Below, piece after piece: positions 54,730-62,037 of a DNA stretch of 64,000 nt (the stretch's first letter is position 1; each line of letters opens with the position of its first letter). The stretch comes from Flavobacterium sp. CECT 9288 (lineage in GTDB: Bacteria; Bacteroidota; Bacteroidia; Flavobacteriales; Flavobacteriaceae). The position numbers and the translations under genes were made by a program. Under the pieces are notes generated by a model. The model did not search any database. It had not been told where the DNA came from and saw only the letters and a list, made by a program, of their open reading frames with translations. Location: positions 3,473,501 through 3,537,500 of the forward strand of contig NZ_OU957226.1 in NCBI RefSeq assembly GCF_918731615.1, written 5' to 3'.

Positions 54730-55086
54730 ATGAAGGATTTTAAAAATTTTGTAGTTTGGCAAAAATCACATCAATTAACTCTTGATGTCTATAAAATGAC
54801 ACATAATTTTCCAAAAGAAGAGCTTTTCGGCTTAACTAGCCAAATGAAAAGATCCGCAAGTTCAATTCCGACTAATATTGCTGAAGGTTGTGGAAGGAAT
54901 TCAGATAAAGATTTTGCTCGATTTTTAATAATTGCATTTGGATCAGCAAATGAATTAGAATATCAATTTATACTGAGTCGAGATTTAAATTTCATCAATA
55001 GTGAGTCAAGTGAAAAACTATTATTTCAAGTTGAAGAAATTAAAAAAATGCTCAATAGTTTAATATCTAAGCTATATAACAAATAA
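54730..55086 (+). CDS. Four-helix-bundle protein (S23 / rRNA-IVS / Avd-like family)
   Basis: A 118-residue cytosolic protein of the four-helix-bundle family first found in intervening sequences of 23S rRNA genes and related to the Avd accessory protein of diversity-generating retroelements. Features: start KDFKNFVVWQKSHQLTLDVY, then FPKEELFGLTSQMKRSASSI and PTNIAEGCGRNSDKDFARFL, the family signature, and EYQFILSRDLNFI. It is a free-standing copy within the haem run, between hemF and hemB, flanked by opposing heptamer arrays. No reverse transcriptase or rRNA gene is near. Such proteins may bind nucleic acid; the role here is unknown. Confidence 0.93.
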   Translation: MKDFKNFVVWQKSHQLTLDVYKMTHNFPKEELFGLTSQMKRSASSIPTNIAEGCGRNSDKDFARFLIIAFGSANELEYQFILSRDLNFINSESSEKLLFQVEEIKKMLNSLISKLYNK

Positions 55087-55096
55087 AATTTTAATT

Positions 55097-55131
55097 GCCG
55101 AAAGCTAATTGCTGAAAGCTAAAAGCTAATA
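55097..55131. repeat. Downstream heptamer array of the four-helix-bundle cassette
   Basis: Five contiguous 7-bp units GCCGAAA, GCTAATT, GCTGAAA, GCTAAAA and GCTAATA, ending four bases before the hemB ATG. Read on the other strand they give TTAGC-containing heptamers like those at 54690-54717. Confidence 0.75.
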
Positions 55132-55134
55132 TAT

Positions 55135-56133
55135 ATGTTCCCATTACAAAGAGGTCGTCGTTTGAGAGTTAACGAATCCATTCGTTCGTTAGTTAGAGAA
55201 ACTACATTAAGTCCAAGTGATTTTATGTTTCCTATGTTTATTGCCGAAGGCGAAAATGTACAGGTACAAATTCCATCTATGCCAGGAATTTTCCGCCGTT
55301 CTATTGATTTAACGGTTAAAGAAGTGCAAGAATTATTCGATTTAGGAATTCGAGCAGTAAATATTTATGTAAAAGTTGATGAAAATCTAAAAGACAACGC
55401 CGGTACTGAAGCTTGGAACCCAAACGGACTCATGCAAAACGCCATTCGTGCGATCAAAGCCGCTTGTCCAGAAATGATTGTCATGCCAGATGTAGCTTTG
55501 GATCCGTATTCTATTTATGGTCATGACGGAATCATTGCAAACGGTGATGTAGAAAACGATTCGACGAATGAAGCTTTGGTAAAAATGGCCGTTTCGCATG
55601 CGCAAGCGGGTGCTGATTTTGTAGCCCCAAGCGATATGATGGACGGACGTGTACTACGCTTGCGTCAAGGTTTAGATGCTGCAGGATTTCACAATGTGGG
55701 AATCATGAGCTATTCTGCCAAATATGCTTCGGCATTTTACGGACCGTTTCGCGATGCTTTAGACTCTGCTCCAAAAGACGCTGATGTAGATGTTCCGAAA
55801 AATAAAAAAACCTATCAAATGGATTATGCCAATCGTCTTGAAGCTATCAAGGAAGCACTTTGGGATGTTGAAGAAGGCGCTGATATGGTCATGGTAAAAC
55901 CCGGAATTGCATACTTAGATATCGTTCGCGAAGTAAAAAATGCAGTTCATGTGCCTGTAACGGTATATCATGTTTCTGGCGAATATGCCATGATCAAAGC
56001 CGCTTCCGAAAGAGGTTGGTTAGATCACGACCAAACGATGATGGAGCAGTTAATGTGCATCAAGCGTGCAGGAGCCAGTTTAATTTCGACTTATTTTGCT
56101 AAAGAAGCCGCTATACTTTTAAATAAAAAATAA
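55135..56133 (+). CDS. hemB: Porphobilinogen synthase (delta-aminolevulinate dehydratase)
   Basis: A 332-residue enzyme condensing two 5-aminolevulinates into porphobilinogen. The Schiff-base lysines are Lys196 in MSYSAKYASAFYGPFRDA and Lys255 in MVMVKPGIAYLDI. The metal site is MPDVALDPYSIYGHDG (118-132), without the three zinc cysteines, so it is expected to be of the Mg2+- or metal-independent kind. The heptamer array at 55097-55131 reaches to four bases before the ATG. Its stop overlaps the next start (TAATG), so hemB and the cytochrome are translated together. Confidence 0.96.
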   Translation: MFPLQRGRRLRVNESIRSLVRETTLSPSDFMFPMFIAEGENVQVQIPSMPGIFRRSIDLTVKEVQELFDLGIRAVNIYVKVDENLKDNAGTEAWNPNGLMQNAIRAIKAACPEMIVMPDVALDPYSIYGHDGIIANGDVENDSTNEALVKMAVSHAQAGADFVAPSDMMDGRVLRLRQGLDAAGFHNVGIMSYSAKYASAFYGPFRDALDSAPKDADVDVPKNKKTYQMDYANRLEAIKEALWDVEEGADMVMVKPGIAYLDIVREVKNAVHVPVTVYHVSGEYAMIKAASERGWLDHDQTMMEQLMCIKRAGASLISTYFAKEAAILLNKK

Positions 56134-56519
56134 TGAAAAAGATCCTTTGCTTAGTAGCCGTATGTTGCTTTCTATCTTGTAAAAAAGAAGAAACCAAAAA
56201 AGAATCCTTGTACCCAACAACTACAGAAGAAGTTGCTCAAACTCCAGTAGAATTAGGAAAAGAAATTTTTGAAGGAAAGGGAAATTGTATCGCCTGTCAC
56301 CAAATTGACAAAAAGGTAATCGGTCCCAGCTTACAAGACATTGCGGGTATTTATAAAAGTAAAAATGCTGACATGGTCACCTTTTTAAAAGGCGAAGGCG
56401 AACCAATTGTAGACCCAAGTCAATACGAGGTGATGAAAGCTAATTTTGCACTCACAAAAGCCATGTCCGAAGAGGAATTGAAAGCGCTAGAAGCCTACGT
56501 ATATTCTCATGTAAAATAA
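56133..56519 (+). CDS. Cytochrome c lipoprotein (single haem)
   Basis: A 128-residue exported lipoprotein. The N-terminus MKKILCLVAVCCFLSC is a lipoprotein signal (lipobox Cys16, followed by KKEETKK). The haem-binding motif is Cys52-I-A-Cys55-His56 (GNCIACHQ). A Met ligand candidate lies in the later half (KANFALTKAMSEEE). It is a class I small cytochrome, probably an electron carrier or part of a periplasmic electron-transfer chain. Translation is coupled to hemB by a one-base overlap, which links haem precursor synthesis to a haem acceptor. It is followed by repeat element A and a terminator. Confidence 0.93.
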   Translation: MKKILCLVAVCCFLSCKKEETKKESLYPTTTEEVAQTPVELGKEIFEGKGNCIACHQIDKKVIGPSLQDIAGIYKSKNADMVTFLKGEGEPIVDPSQYEVMKANFALTKAMSEEELKALEAYVYSHVK

Positions 56520-56528
56520 AGTTTTTTA

Positions 56529-56606
56529 GGAGCTATATCCTGCTATCCGCTATATCTCTTGTGTTCGCTAGCGCTACCACAAGAGGATGCCGCTTCTATC
56601 AGGGCT
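56529..56606. repeat. Imperfect palindromic repeat element A
   Basis: It begins GGAGCTATATCC-T-GCTATCC and ends ATCAGGGCTAAA. The core contains CTCTTGTG (56556-56563) complementary to CACAAGAG (56578-56585), with an internal GCTAGC palindrome. The left arm resembles, in inverse orientation, the segment at 63601-63681 (GGAGCTA, ATCC, GCTAT in the same order). It probably belongs to a dispersed intergenic repeat family. Confidence 0.55.
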
Positions 56607-56616
56607 AAAAACAAAG

Positions 56617-56644
56617 ACCATTCGCAAGTACGAATGGTTTTTTT
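56617..56644 (+). terminator. Intrinsic terminator after the cytochrome gene
   Basis: ACCATTCG (56617-56624) pairs with CGAATGGT (56631-56638), loop CAAGTA, then a run of T. It closes the hemB-cytochrome transcript. Confidence 0.85.
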
Positions 56645-56689
56645 ATGACCGTATGTAGTCTACAATGATTATTTTTTTACCTTTAAAAA

Positions 56690-57160
56690 ATGGAAACAAT
56701 TTACATCAATACTCCGCTAGGAATTGCTGCCATTACAGGTGATGTACATGGTGTTTCTGAAATAACAGTTTTAGAAGAGGGTGAAGTATCCACTAAAATC
56801 CCAGATTTTTTACAAGAACCTGTACAGCAACTTCAAGAATATTTCCATTCGCAAAGAACTAATTTTACCTTTAAACTCAATCCAAAAGGAACTGATTTTC
56901 AACAAAAAGTGTGGAACGCATTGCTCGATATTCCGTACGGGAAAACAAGAACGTATCTAGAACAATCCAAATTTCTTGGTGATCCAAAAGCTATTCGTGC
57001 TGTGGCTTCGGCCAATGGAAAAAACCCACTTTGGATCGTGGTTCCTTGCCACAGAGTTATTGGTAGTGATGGTTCATTAACGGGTTATGCAGGAGGTTTA
57101 TGGCGTAAAAAATGGTTGTTAGAGCATGAAAATCCTTCCCCGCAACATAGTTTATTTTAG
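56690..57160 (+). CDS. ogt: Methylated-DNA--protein-cysteine methyltransferase
   Basis: A 156-residue suicide repair protein that transfers methyl groups from O6-methylguanine to its own cysteine. The acceptor Cys120 is in VVPCHRVIGSDGSLTGYAGG. The helix-turn-helix DNA-binding part includes FQQKVWNALLDIPYGKTRTY and RAVASANGKNPL. The N-terminal domain is short and degenerate, as in Ogt rather than Ada. It is transcribed alone after the terminator at 56617-56644. A TACCTTTA sequence (56678-56685) sits five bases before the ATG, one mismatch from the -7 consensus. Confidence 0.95.
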   Translation: METIYINTPLGIAAITGDVHGVSEITVLEEGEVSTKIPDFLQEPVQQLQEYFHSQRTNFTFKLNPKGTDFQQKVWNALLDIPYGKTRTYLEQSKFLGDPKAIRAVASANGKNPLWIVVPCHRVIGSDGSLTGYAGGLWRKKWLLEHENPSPQHSLF

Positions 57161-57201
57161 TTGGTTATGAATATTTTTTTTATATTCGTTTAAGAATATC
57201 C

Positions 57202-57219
57202 GTGTAAATCTTTTAAATC
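57202..57219. repeat. 18-base segment shared with 31611-31628
   Basis: GTGTAAATCTTTTAAATC occurs exactly here and at 31611-31628, both intergenic and in the same orientation. It is followed here by sequence with CGTCATCTGCGTG. It looks like a fragment of a dispersed repeat. Confidence 0.55.
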
Positions 57220-57243
57220 AGCGTCATCTGCGTGCCATAAAAA

Positions 57244-57957
57244 ATGATTGAAAAAATCAACCTTAATAACATTCTCTTTCTTGATATTGAGACCGTTCCT
57301 GAATCTGAAAATTACGATGCTTTAGATCCGGAAATGCAATCGCTTTGGGAACACAAAACACAATACCAACGCAAAGAAGAGTTTTCACCCGAGGATTTTT
57401 ATGATCGAGCAGGTATTTGGGCCGAGTTTGGTAAAATTGTGTGTATTTCGGTAGGTTATTTTACCATCAAAGGTGACATTCGTAATTTTCGTGTAACGAG
57501 TTTCTTTGGCGAGGAGAAAAAAATACTTTCCGACTTTAATAATTTGCTCAACAATCACTTCAATCAACCGCAGCATGTTTTGTGCGGACACAATGCCAAA
57601 GAATTTGATATTCCCTTTTTGGCTAGGCGAATGATTATCAACAATATTGCAATTCCAAACAAGCTGAATTTATTTGGAAAAAAACCTTGGGAAATTCCGC
57701 ATTTAGATACATTAGAATTGTGGAAATTTGGCGATTACAAACATTTTACTTCTTTGAAATTGATGTGTAAAGTACTCGGAATTCCTTCTTCAAAAGGAGA
57801 TATCGATGGCAGTCAAGTAGGTCATGTTTTTTATGTGGAGAAAGACATTGACCGTATTATTACTTATTGTGAGCGAGATACTATTGCTGTAGCGCAAATT
57901 TTTCTGCGTTTGCGTAGAGAAGAGTTGTTGGTAGAAGACGAGATTATTCATGTGTAA
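57244..57957 (+). CDS. 3'-5' exonuclease related to the PolB exonuclease domain
   Basis: A 237-residue DEDDy-type exonuclease (PolB-like, PF10108 type). Exo I is FLDIETVPE with Asp14 and Glu16. Exo II is in CGHNAKEFDIPFLARRM with the second acidic residue. Exo III is in YCERDTIAVAQIFL, with the Tyr and Asp four residues apart. These chelate two metal ions that cleave 3' ends of DNA or RNA. Located 83 bases after ogt in a DNA repair context. The role could be editing or single-strand DNA trimming; neither is demonstrated. Confidence 0.92.
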   Translation: MIEKINLNNILFLDIETVPESENYDALDPEMQSLWEHKTQYQRKEEFSPEDFYDRAGIWAEFGKIVCISVGYFTIKGDIRNFRVTSFFGEEKKILSDFNNLLNNHFNQPQHVLCGHNAKEFDIPFLARRMIINNIAIPNKLNLFGKKPWEIPHLDTLELWKFGDYKHFTSLKLMCKVLGIPSSKGDIDGSQVGHVFYVEKDIDRIITYCERDTIAVAQIFLRLRREELLVEDEIIHV

Positions 57958-58031
57958 GTAACTTGAATGGCAATATCAATGTCAAAATGAAATCTCAATT
58001 TAAAATTCTTTTATTGAAATTGACATTGTAA

Positions 58032-58060
58032 TTGTTATTGATATCGATTTATTACATTTA
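58032..58060 (+). promoter_or_regulatory. Probable promoter of the SpmA-SpmB fusion gene
   Basis: TTG at 58032-58034, 18-base spacer, TACATTTA at 58053-58060, one mismatch at the last base of the -7 consensus. It lies 15 bases before the ATG. Confidence 0.45.
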
Positions 58061-58075
58061 CAAAAATTATTAGTT

Positions 58076-59515
58076 ATGGTATTGAGCAGATTTTGGTTGG
58101 TTATTTTTATTTCATCAATTGTTTTTGTGGTAGTGAGTTTGTTCAGTTCAAATACCTACACAATTGATTATGTATTGAATGGAAAAATAGACGACCCAAT
58201 TTTGATTTCAGAAAAAATGCCGGAGCAATTGCCGCTTTTTATCAAAGACAGTATCAAAAATGCCCCAGATCAAACCATGATTGTCAATCGCGATACTTTA
58301 AACGCGGATACAACTTATGTATTTAAAAATAAAACTGTAAAAATCTACAGTGGCGTACAAAAATCAGATGGTTTATTGCCTACCTGTAAAAGTACTTTAC
58401 TAGATTTAGTTTTGCCATTAATGGCTTATTTAGCTTTCTTTTGTGGGTTGATGGAACTATTAATTATTTCAGGTGCTTCTGGAAAATTAGCCAAAGCCTT
58501 AAGTCCTGTTTTTGTAAAAGTATTTCCGAGTATTCCCAAAAATCACCCATCGATTTCGTATATGACTTTGAACTTCGCAGCTAATTTTCTTGGTTTAGAT
58601 TCGGCTGCAACGCCTTTTGGCCTTAAAGCCATGGAAAGTTTACAAGAAATAAATCCTGAAAAGGACAAAGCTAGTGATGCGCAAATCATGTTCATGTGCT
58701 TGCATGCCTCAGGACTTACTTTGATAGCTACTTCAATCATTGGCTACCGTGCTGCCGCAAATGCCAGTAATCCTGCCGATGTGATGTTGCCTTGTATTAT
58801 AACGTCGTTCATAGGTACCATTGCAGCCTTTTTGATCGTGGGTATCAAACAAAAAATCAATTTTAAAAGTGCGTCTTTGGTATTGGTCTTAATTACGTTA
58901 ATCGCAGCTATTATTGGTTTGCTGATGTACGTGAACCAATTGGATTTAGTGGGTAAAAACTACTTTACATCTAATCTTTCCGCTTTAATTTTAATCGCTA
59001 TTATTGCGTTCACTTTGATTTTTTCGTTCTGGAATGAAAAGAAATTTACTGCTGAAAGCACTACTGTTTTTGATGCTTTTGTAGTGGGTGCTAACAATGG
59101 TGTGAAAACTGGAGTAACTATTTTTCCTTATGTTTTAGGGATGTTAGTTGCTATTTCCTTGTTTAGAAATAGTGGTTTGTTTGAAATCATCAGTAACGGA
59201 ATTGCCTTTTTATTCTCAAATATGGGCGTAAGCAAAGAAATTACAGATGCTTTGCCAGTAGCCTTGCTACGTCCGTTTAGCTCCGCAGGATCACGTGGAT
59301 TTTTGATTGATTCTATGAACACTTTCGGTCCAGATTCCTTAACGGCTCGTTTGAGTAGTATTTTTCAATGTAGCGCCGAAAGTACTTTTTATGTAATTGC
59401 AGTTTATTTTGGATCGGTGAATATCAAAAACACCCGTTACGCTTTAGGAACCATGTTGCTAGTAGACGTGATATGTGTAATTACGGCAATATTTGTGGCG
59501 AGCTGGTTTTTTTAA
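58076..59515 (+). CDS. SpmA-SpmB fusion, nucleoside-recognition (Gate) membrane protein
   Basis: A 479-residue integral membrane protein combining two domains separately encoded in Bacillus as SpmA and SpmB. The first Gate domain (~110-235) has KALSPVFVKVFPSIPKNHPS and the NFAANFLGLDSAATPFGLKA block. The second Gate domain (~330-479) has GANNGVKTGVTIFPYVLGML and LRPFSSAGSRGFLIDSMNTF. An N-terminal periplasmic segment (~25-100) precedes them. Function of these proteins outside sporulation is unknown; transport or nucleoside-related roles are proposed. A probable promoter is at 58032-58060. Confidence 0.88.
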   Translation: MVLSRFWLVIFISSIVFVVVSLFSSNTYTIDYVLNGKIDDPILISEKMPEQLPLFIKDSIKNAPDQTMIVNRDTLNADTTYVFKNKTVKIYSGVQKSDGLLPTCKSTLLDLVLPLMAYLAFFCGLMELLIISGASGKLAKALSPVFVKVFPSIPKNHPSISYMTLNFAANFLGLDSAATPFGLKAMESLQEINPEKDKASDAQIMFMCLHASGLTLIATSIIGYRAAANASNPADVMLPCIITSFIGTIAAFLIVGIKQKINFKSASLVLVLITLIAAIIGLLMYVNQLDLVGKNYFTSNLSALILIAIIAFTLIFSFWNEKKFTAESTTVFDAFVVGANNGVKTGVTIFPYVLGMLVAISLFRNSGLFEIISNGIAFLFSNMGVSKEITDALPVALLRPFSSAGSRGFLIDSMNTFGPDSLTARLSSIFQCSAESTFYVIAVYFGSVNIKNTRYALGTMLLVDVICVITAIFVASWFF

Positions 59516-59753
59516 GCCAGTCGATAAATTTTCTTAAAAATGTGCCGAGCCTAAGGCTCTCAATTTTGTGGTGATTAATTATAACGGATTAAAAGCTGTT
59601 CACAAAACGAAAAACTTATAATTGAACTTTCGTAGGAACACAACATACTGTTAAATTTTGATTTGATTTCACACGAACCAATTATATACTAGGATTTTTA
59701 ATCAATTTTTCATTCTTTTGAGGGATTCAATAATTACTTAAATACATATAAAA

Positions 59754-59825
59754 ATGTCAAAATATACCAAATACATCGCCATCGGCTTGCTTATTCTTTT
59801 TTTACTAACAAGTATTTTAACGTAG
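59754..59825 (+). CDS. Possible 23-residue single-helix membrane peptide
   Basis: ATG to TAG gives 23 residues beginning MSKYTKYIAIGLLILFLL, with a basic N-terminus followed by one hydrophobic stretch long enough to span a membrane. It ends 72 bases before the fumarase ATG. No ribosome-binding site or -7 element is evident for it. It resembles small membrane microproteins in general form, but chance in AT-rich DNA is a real alternative. Confidence 0.3.
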   Translation: MSKYTKYIAIGLLILFLLTSILT

Positions 59826-59874
59826 TAGTTTTGGGTTGCTCTTAAAGTAACTTTTAAACTTACACCAACTATTT

Positions 59875-59882
59875 TATCTTTG
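59875..59882 (+). promoter_or_regulatory. -7 promoter element of fumarase
   Basis: TATCTTTG, exact TAnnTTTG match, 15 bases before the ATG. No TTG at the usual distance. Confidence 0.5.
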
Positions 59883-59897
59883 TAAAAACATTACACC

Positions 59898-61499
59898 ATG
59901 GACTTTATTTATCAGGATCCTTATCCTATTTTAAAAGACGATACACAATACCGAAAAATATCTTCAGACTACGTAAAAGTAGAACAGCTGGGCGATAGAG
60001 AAATCCTTACCGTTGATCCAAAGGGTCTGGAGTTGCTTTCGCAAGAAGCCATGAAAGACGTTTCTTTTATGCTTCGTACGTCACATTTAGAAAAATTACG
60101 TGCTATTTTGGATGATCCAGAAGCGACAGATAACGATCGTTTTGTGGCGTATAATTTATTGCAAAATGCAGCAGTAGCTATTGACGGACAATTACCATCT
60201 TGTCAAGACACCGGAACAGCGATTGTAATGGCCAAAAAAGGAGAAAATGTATACACAGGTGTAGATGATGCTGAGTGGCTCTCAAAAGGGATTTTCAACA
60301 CCTACCAAGAAAAAAACCTGCGTTACTCTCAAATTGTGCCTATCAGTATGTTCGAGGAAAAGAATTCTGGTTCTAATCTTCCAGCACAAATTGATATCTA
60401 TTCTAAAAAAGGAAATACGTATGAGTTTTTGTTTTTAGCAAAAGGGGGCGGTTCTGCCAATAAAACCTATTTGTACCAACAAACAAAATCGCTTTTGAAT
60501 GAAAAGTCGATGGATGCATTTGTACGTGCTAAAATCATGGATTTAGGCACTTCTGCTTGTCCGCCGTATCACTTAGCGTTTGTAATTGGCGGTACTTCAG
60601 CCGAGGCTAATTTGGCTGCTGTTAAAAAAGCTTCAGCGGGTTATTACGATCATTTGCCAACCACAGGAAACATGGCTGGTCAAGCATTTCGTGATTTAGA
60701 ATGGGAGCAAAGAGTGCAACAAATTTGCCAAGAAAGTGCCATTGGAGCGCAGTTTGGTGGAAAATATTTTACGCATGATGTACGTGTGATTCGTTTACCA
60801 CGTCATGCTGCTTCTTGCCCTGTAGGATTAGGAGTTTCGTGCTCTGCCGATAGAAATATAAAAGGAAAAATTACCAAAGAAGGTATTTTTGTAGAACAAC
60901 TTGAGGTGAATCCTGGACGTTTATTGCCTGCAACTCCACCACATCTAGAACCGGCGGTCGAAATAGACTTGAATCAACCTATGGCGGATATTCTAAAAAA
61001 GTTATCACAATATCCAATTAAAACGCGTTTAAAATTGAACGGAACTTTGATTGTAGCGCGCGATATTGCACATGCTAAAATCAAGGAACTTTTGGATGCA
61101 GGTAAACCTATGCCAGAGTATTTTAAAAATCATCCGGTGTATTATGCAGGACCAGCAAAAACTCCAGACGGAATGCCTTCAGGTAGTTTTGGTCCAACCA
61201 CGGCCGGAAGAATGGATGTTTACGTAGAAGAATTTCAAAAAGCCGGCGGAAGTATGATCATGCTTGCTAAAGGAAATAGAACGCCACAAGTTATGAATGC
61301 TTGTAAAACCTACGGAGGTTTTTATTTAGGCTCTATTGGAGGTCCAGCAGCTATTTTAGCACAAGATAACATCTTGAAAGTAGAAGTAGTTGACTTTGAA
61401 GAGTTAGGTATGGAAGCAGTTCGAAAAATAACTGTCAAAGATTTCCCAGCCTTCATTATTACTGATGATAAAGGAAATGATTTTTTCAATAATTTGTAA
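59898..61499 (+). CDS. Class I fumarate hydratase (iron-sulphur type)
   Basis: A 533-residue TCA-cycle enzyme interconverting fumarate and malate, oxygen-sensitive because of its [4Fe-4S] cluster. Cys102 (CQDTGTA), Cys221 ([11 protein letters not shown]) and Cys315 ([10 protein letters not shown]) match the three cluster cysteines of E. coli FumA, within a few residues in number. The C-terminal part holds [16 protein letters not shown] and [15 protein letters not shown]. It is transcribed alone, with a -7 element at 59875-59882 and a terminator at 61518-61553. The gene name fumA or fumB cannot be told apart from sequence. Confidence 0.96.
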   Translation: MDFIYQDPYPILKDDTQYRKISSDYVKVEQLGDREILTVDPKGLELLSQEAMKDVSFMLRTSHLEKLRAILDDPEATDNDRFVAYNLLQNAAVAIDGQLPSCQDTGTAIVMAKKGENVYTGVDDAEWLSKGIFNTYQEKNLRYSQIVPISMFEEKNSGSNLPAQIDIYSKKGNTYEFLFLAKGGGSANKTYLYQQTKSLLNEKSMDAFVRAKIMDLGTSACPPYHLAFVIGGTSAEANLAAVKKASAGYYDHLPTTGNMAGQAFRDLEWEQRVQQICQESAIGAQFGGKYFTHDVRVIRLPRHAASCPVGLGVSCSADRNIKGKITKEGIFVEQLEVNPGRLLPATPPHLEPAVEIDLNQPMADILKKLSQYPIKTRLKLNGTLIVARDIAHAKIKELLDAGKPMPEYFKNHPVYYAGPAKTPDGMPSGSFGPTTAGRMDVYVEEFQKAGGSMIMLAKGNRTPQVMNACKTYGGFYLGSIGGPAAILAQDNILKVEVVDFEELGMEAVRKITVKDFPAFIITDDKGNDFFNNL

Positions 61500-61517
61500 T
61501 CAATAAAAGCAAACTAT

Positions 61518-61553
61518 AAACCGCACAAGCGTGAGTGTTTGTGCGGTTTTTTT
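61518..61553 (+). terminator. Intrinsic terminator after fumarase
   Basis: AAACCGCACAA (61518-61528) pairs with TTGTGCGGTTT (61539-61549), nine-base loop, then T run. It overlaps the first in-frame ATG of the next frame (61531), which favours the start at 61573. Confidence 0.9.
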
Positions 61554-61572
61554 GCTTCATAAATCTAATTTT

Positions 61573-61965
61573 ATGTCATTTCAAGAAACCTTTTCAGAGT
61601 TTTATTCCAAGGTTAAATCAAGTTTGCAGGATGGTACCTTTGCCAAATTAACGCTAGCTAAAACCATTGGGAACACTTTATTGATGAATATTTATGTGCG
61701 ACCGGTAGTGGTGGAGAATGATTTACAATTGGAGTTGAAGTTTAAATTTCAGCAAGAAGAATTATTCGAAATTCATTCGATAGACAGTGCATTTGATCGT
61801 TTACTGCCCTTTATCAATAATCCGTTTTTGTCGGCAATTTTGTTTACGACAGAGTTTGATTTGACTTATAAGTTAAATAAAAAAAGAGCGGTTAGTATGG
61901 TGGAGCAATTTCCTAGTTTTACACATGCAGCAACGTCGCTAACCGAATATTTAGAAAGTAAATAG
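61573..61965 (+). CDS. Conserved small protein, paralogue of 40998-41402
   Basis: A 130-residue soluble protein of unknown function. The ATG at 61573 (MSFQETFSEFYSKVKSSLQD) matches the start of the paralogue at 41402. The earlier ATG at 61531 lies inside the fumarase terminator. Shared blocks are TFAKLTLAKTIGNTLLMNIY, FINNPFLSAILFTTEFDLTY and KLNKKRAVSM. No signal peptide or membrane segment. From memory, the blocks resemble the N-terminal part of a group of SAM-dependent methyltransferases, but that module's catalytic part is absent. The gene ends at a bidirectional terminator. Confidence 0.8.
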   Translation: MSFQETFSEFYSKVKSSLQDGTFAKLTLAKTIGNTLLMNIYVRPVVVENDLQLELKFKFQQEELFEIHSIDSAFDRLLPFINNPFLSAILFTTEFDLTYKLNKKRAVSMVEQFPSFTHAATSLTEYLESK

Positions 61966-61983
61966 TAAGTACTTAATAGTCAT

Positions 61984-62020
61984 AAAAAAACCTCAAAAGA
62001 ATTTCATTTGAGGTTTTTTT
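61984..62020. terminator. Bidirectional terminator
   Basis: A run of A then CCTCAAA (to 61997) pairs with TTTGAGG followed by a T run (62007-62020), giving a 14-bp stem with a 9-base loop. T runs in both directions serve the gene at 61573-61965 and the convergent CoA-transferase subunit gene. Confidence 0.88.
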
Positions 62021-62037
62021 ATAGGATTTGATGTTGA

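Larger units (their letters stand above)
59516..59897. other. 382-base region between the SpmA-SpmB gene and fumarase
   Basis: It contains a short inverted repeat GAGCCTAAGGCTC (59547-59559), which might be a weak terminator for the upstream gene, a possible 23-codon small gene (59754-59825) and the fumarase -7 element (59875-59882). I see nothing else. Confidence 0.5.

Noticed and set aside
54730..55086. Four-helix-bundle gene considered as an rRNA intervening sequence or a retroelement accessory gene
   Set aside because: No 23S rRNA, reverse transcriptase or variable repeat is near. Only the protein family is supported.
59547..59559. GAGCCTAAGGCTC as an intrinsic terminator of the SpmA-SpmB gene
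   Set aside because: The stem is only five or six base pairs and the following sequence has only a short T run, so I did not list it as a terminator.
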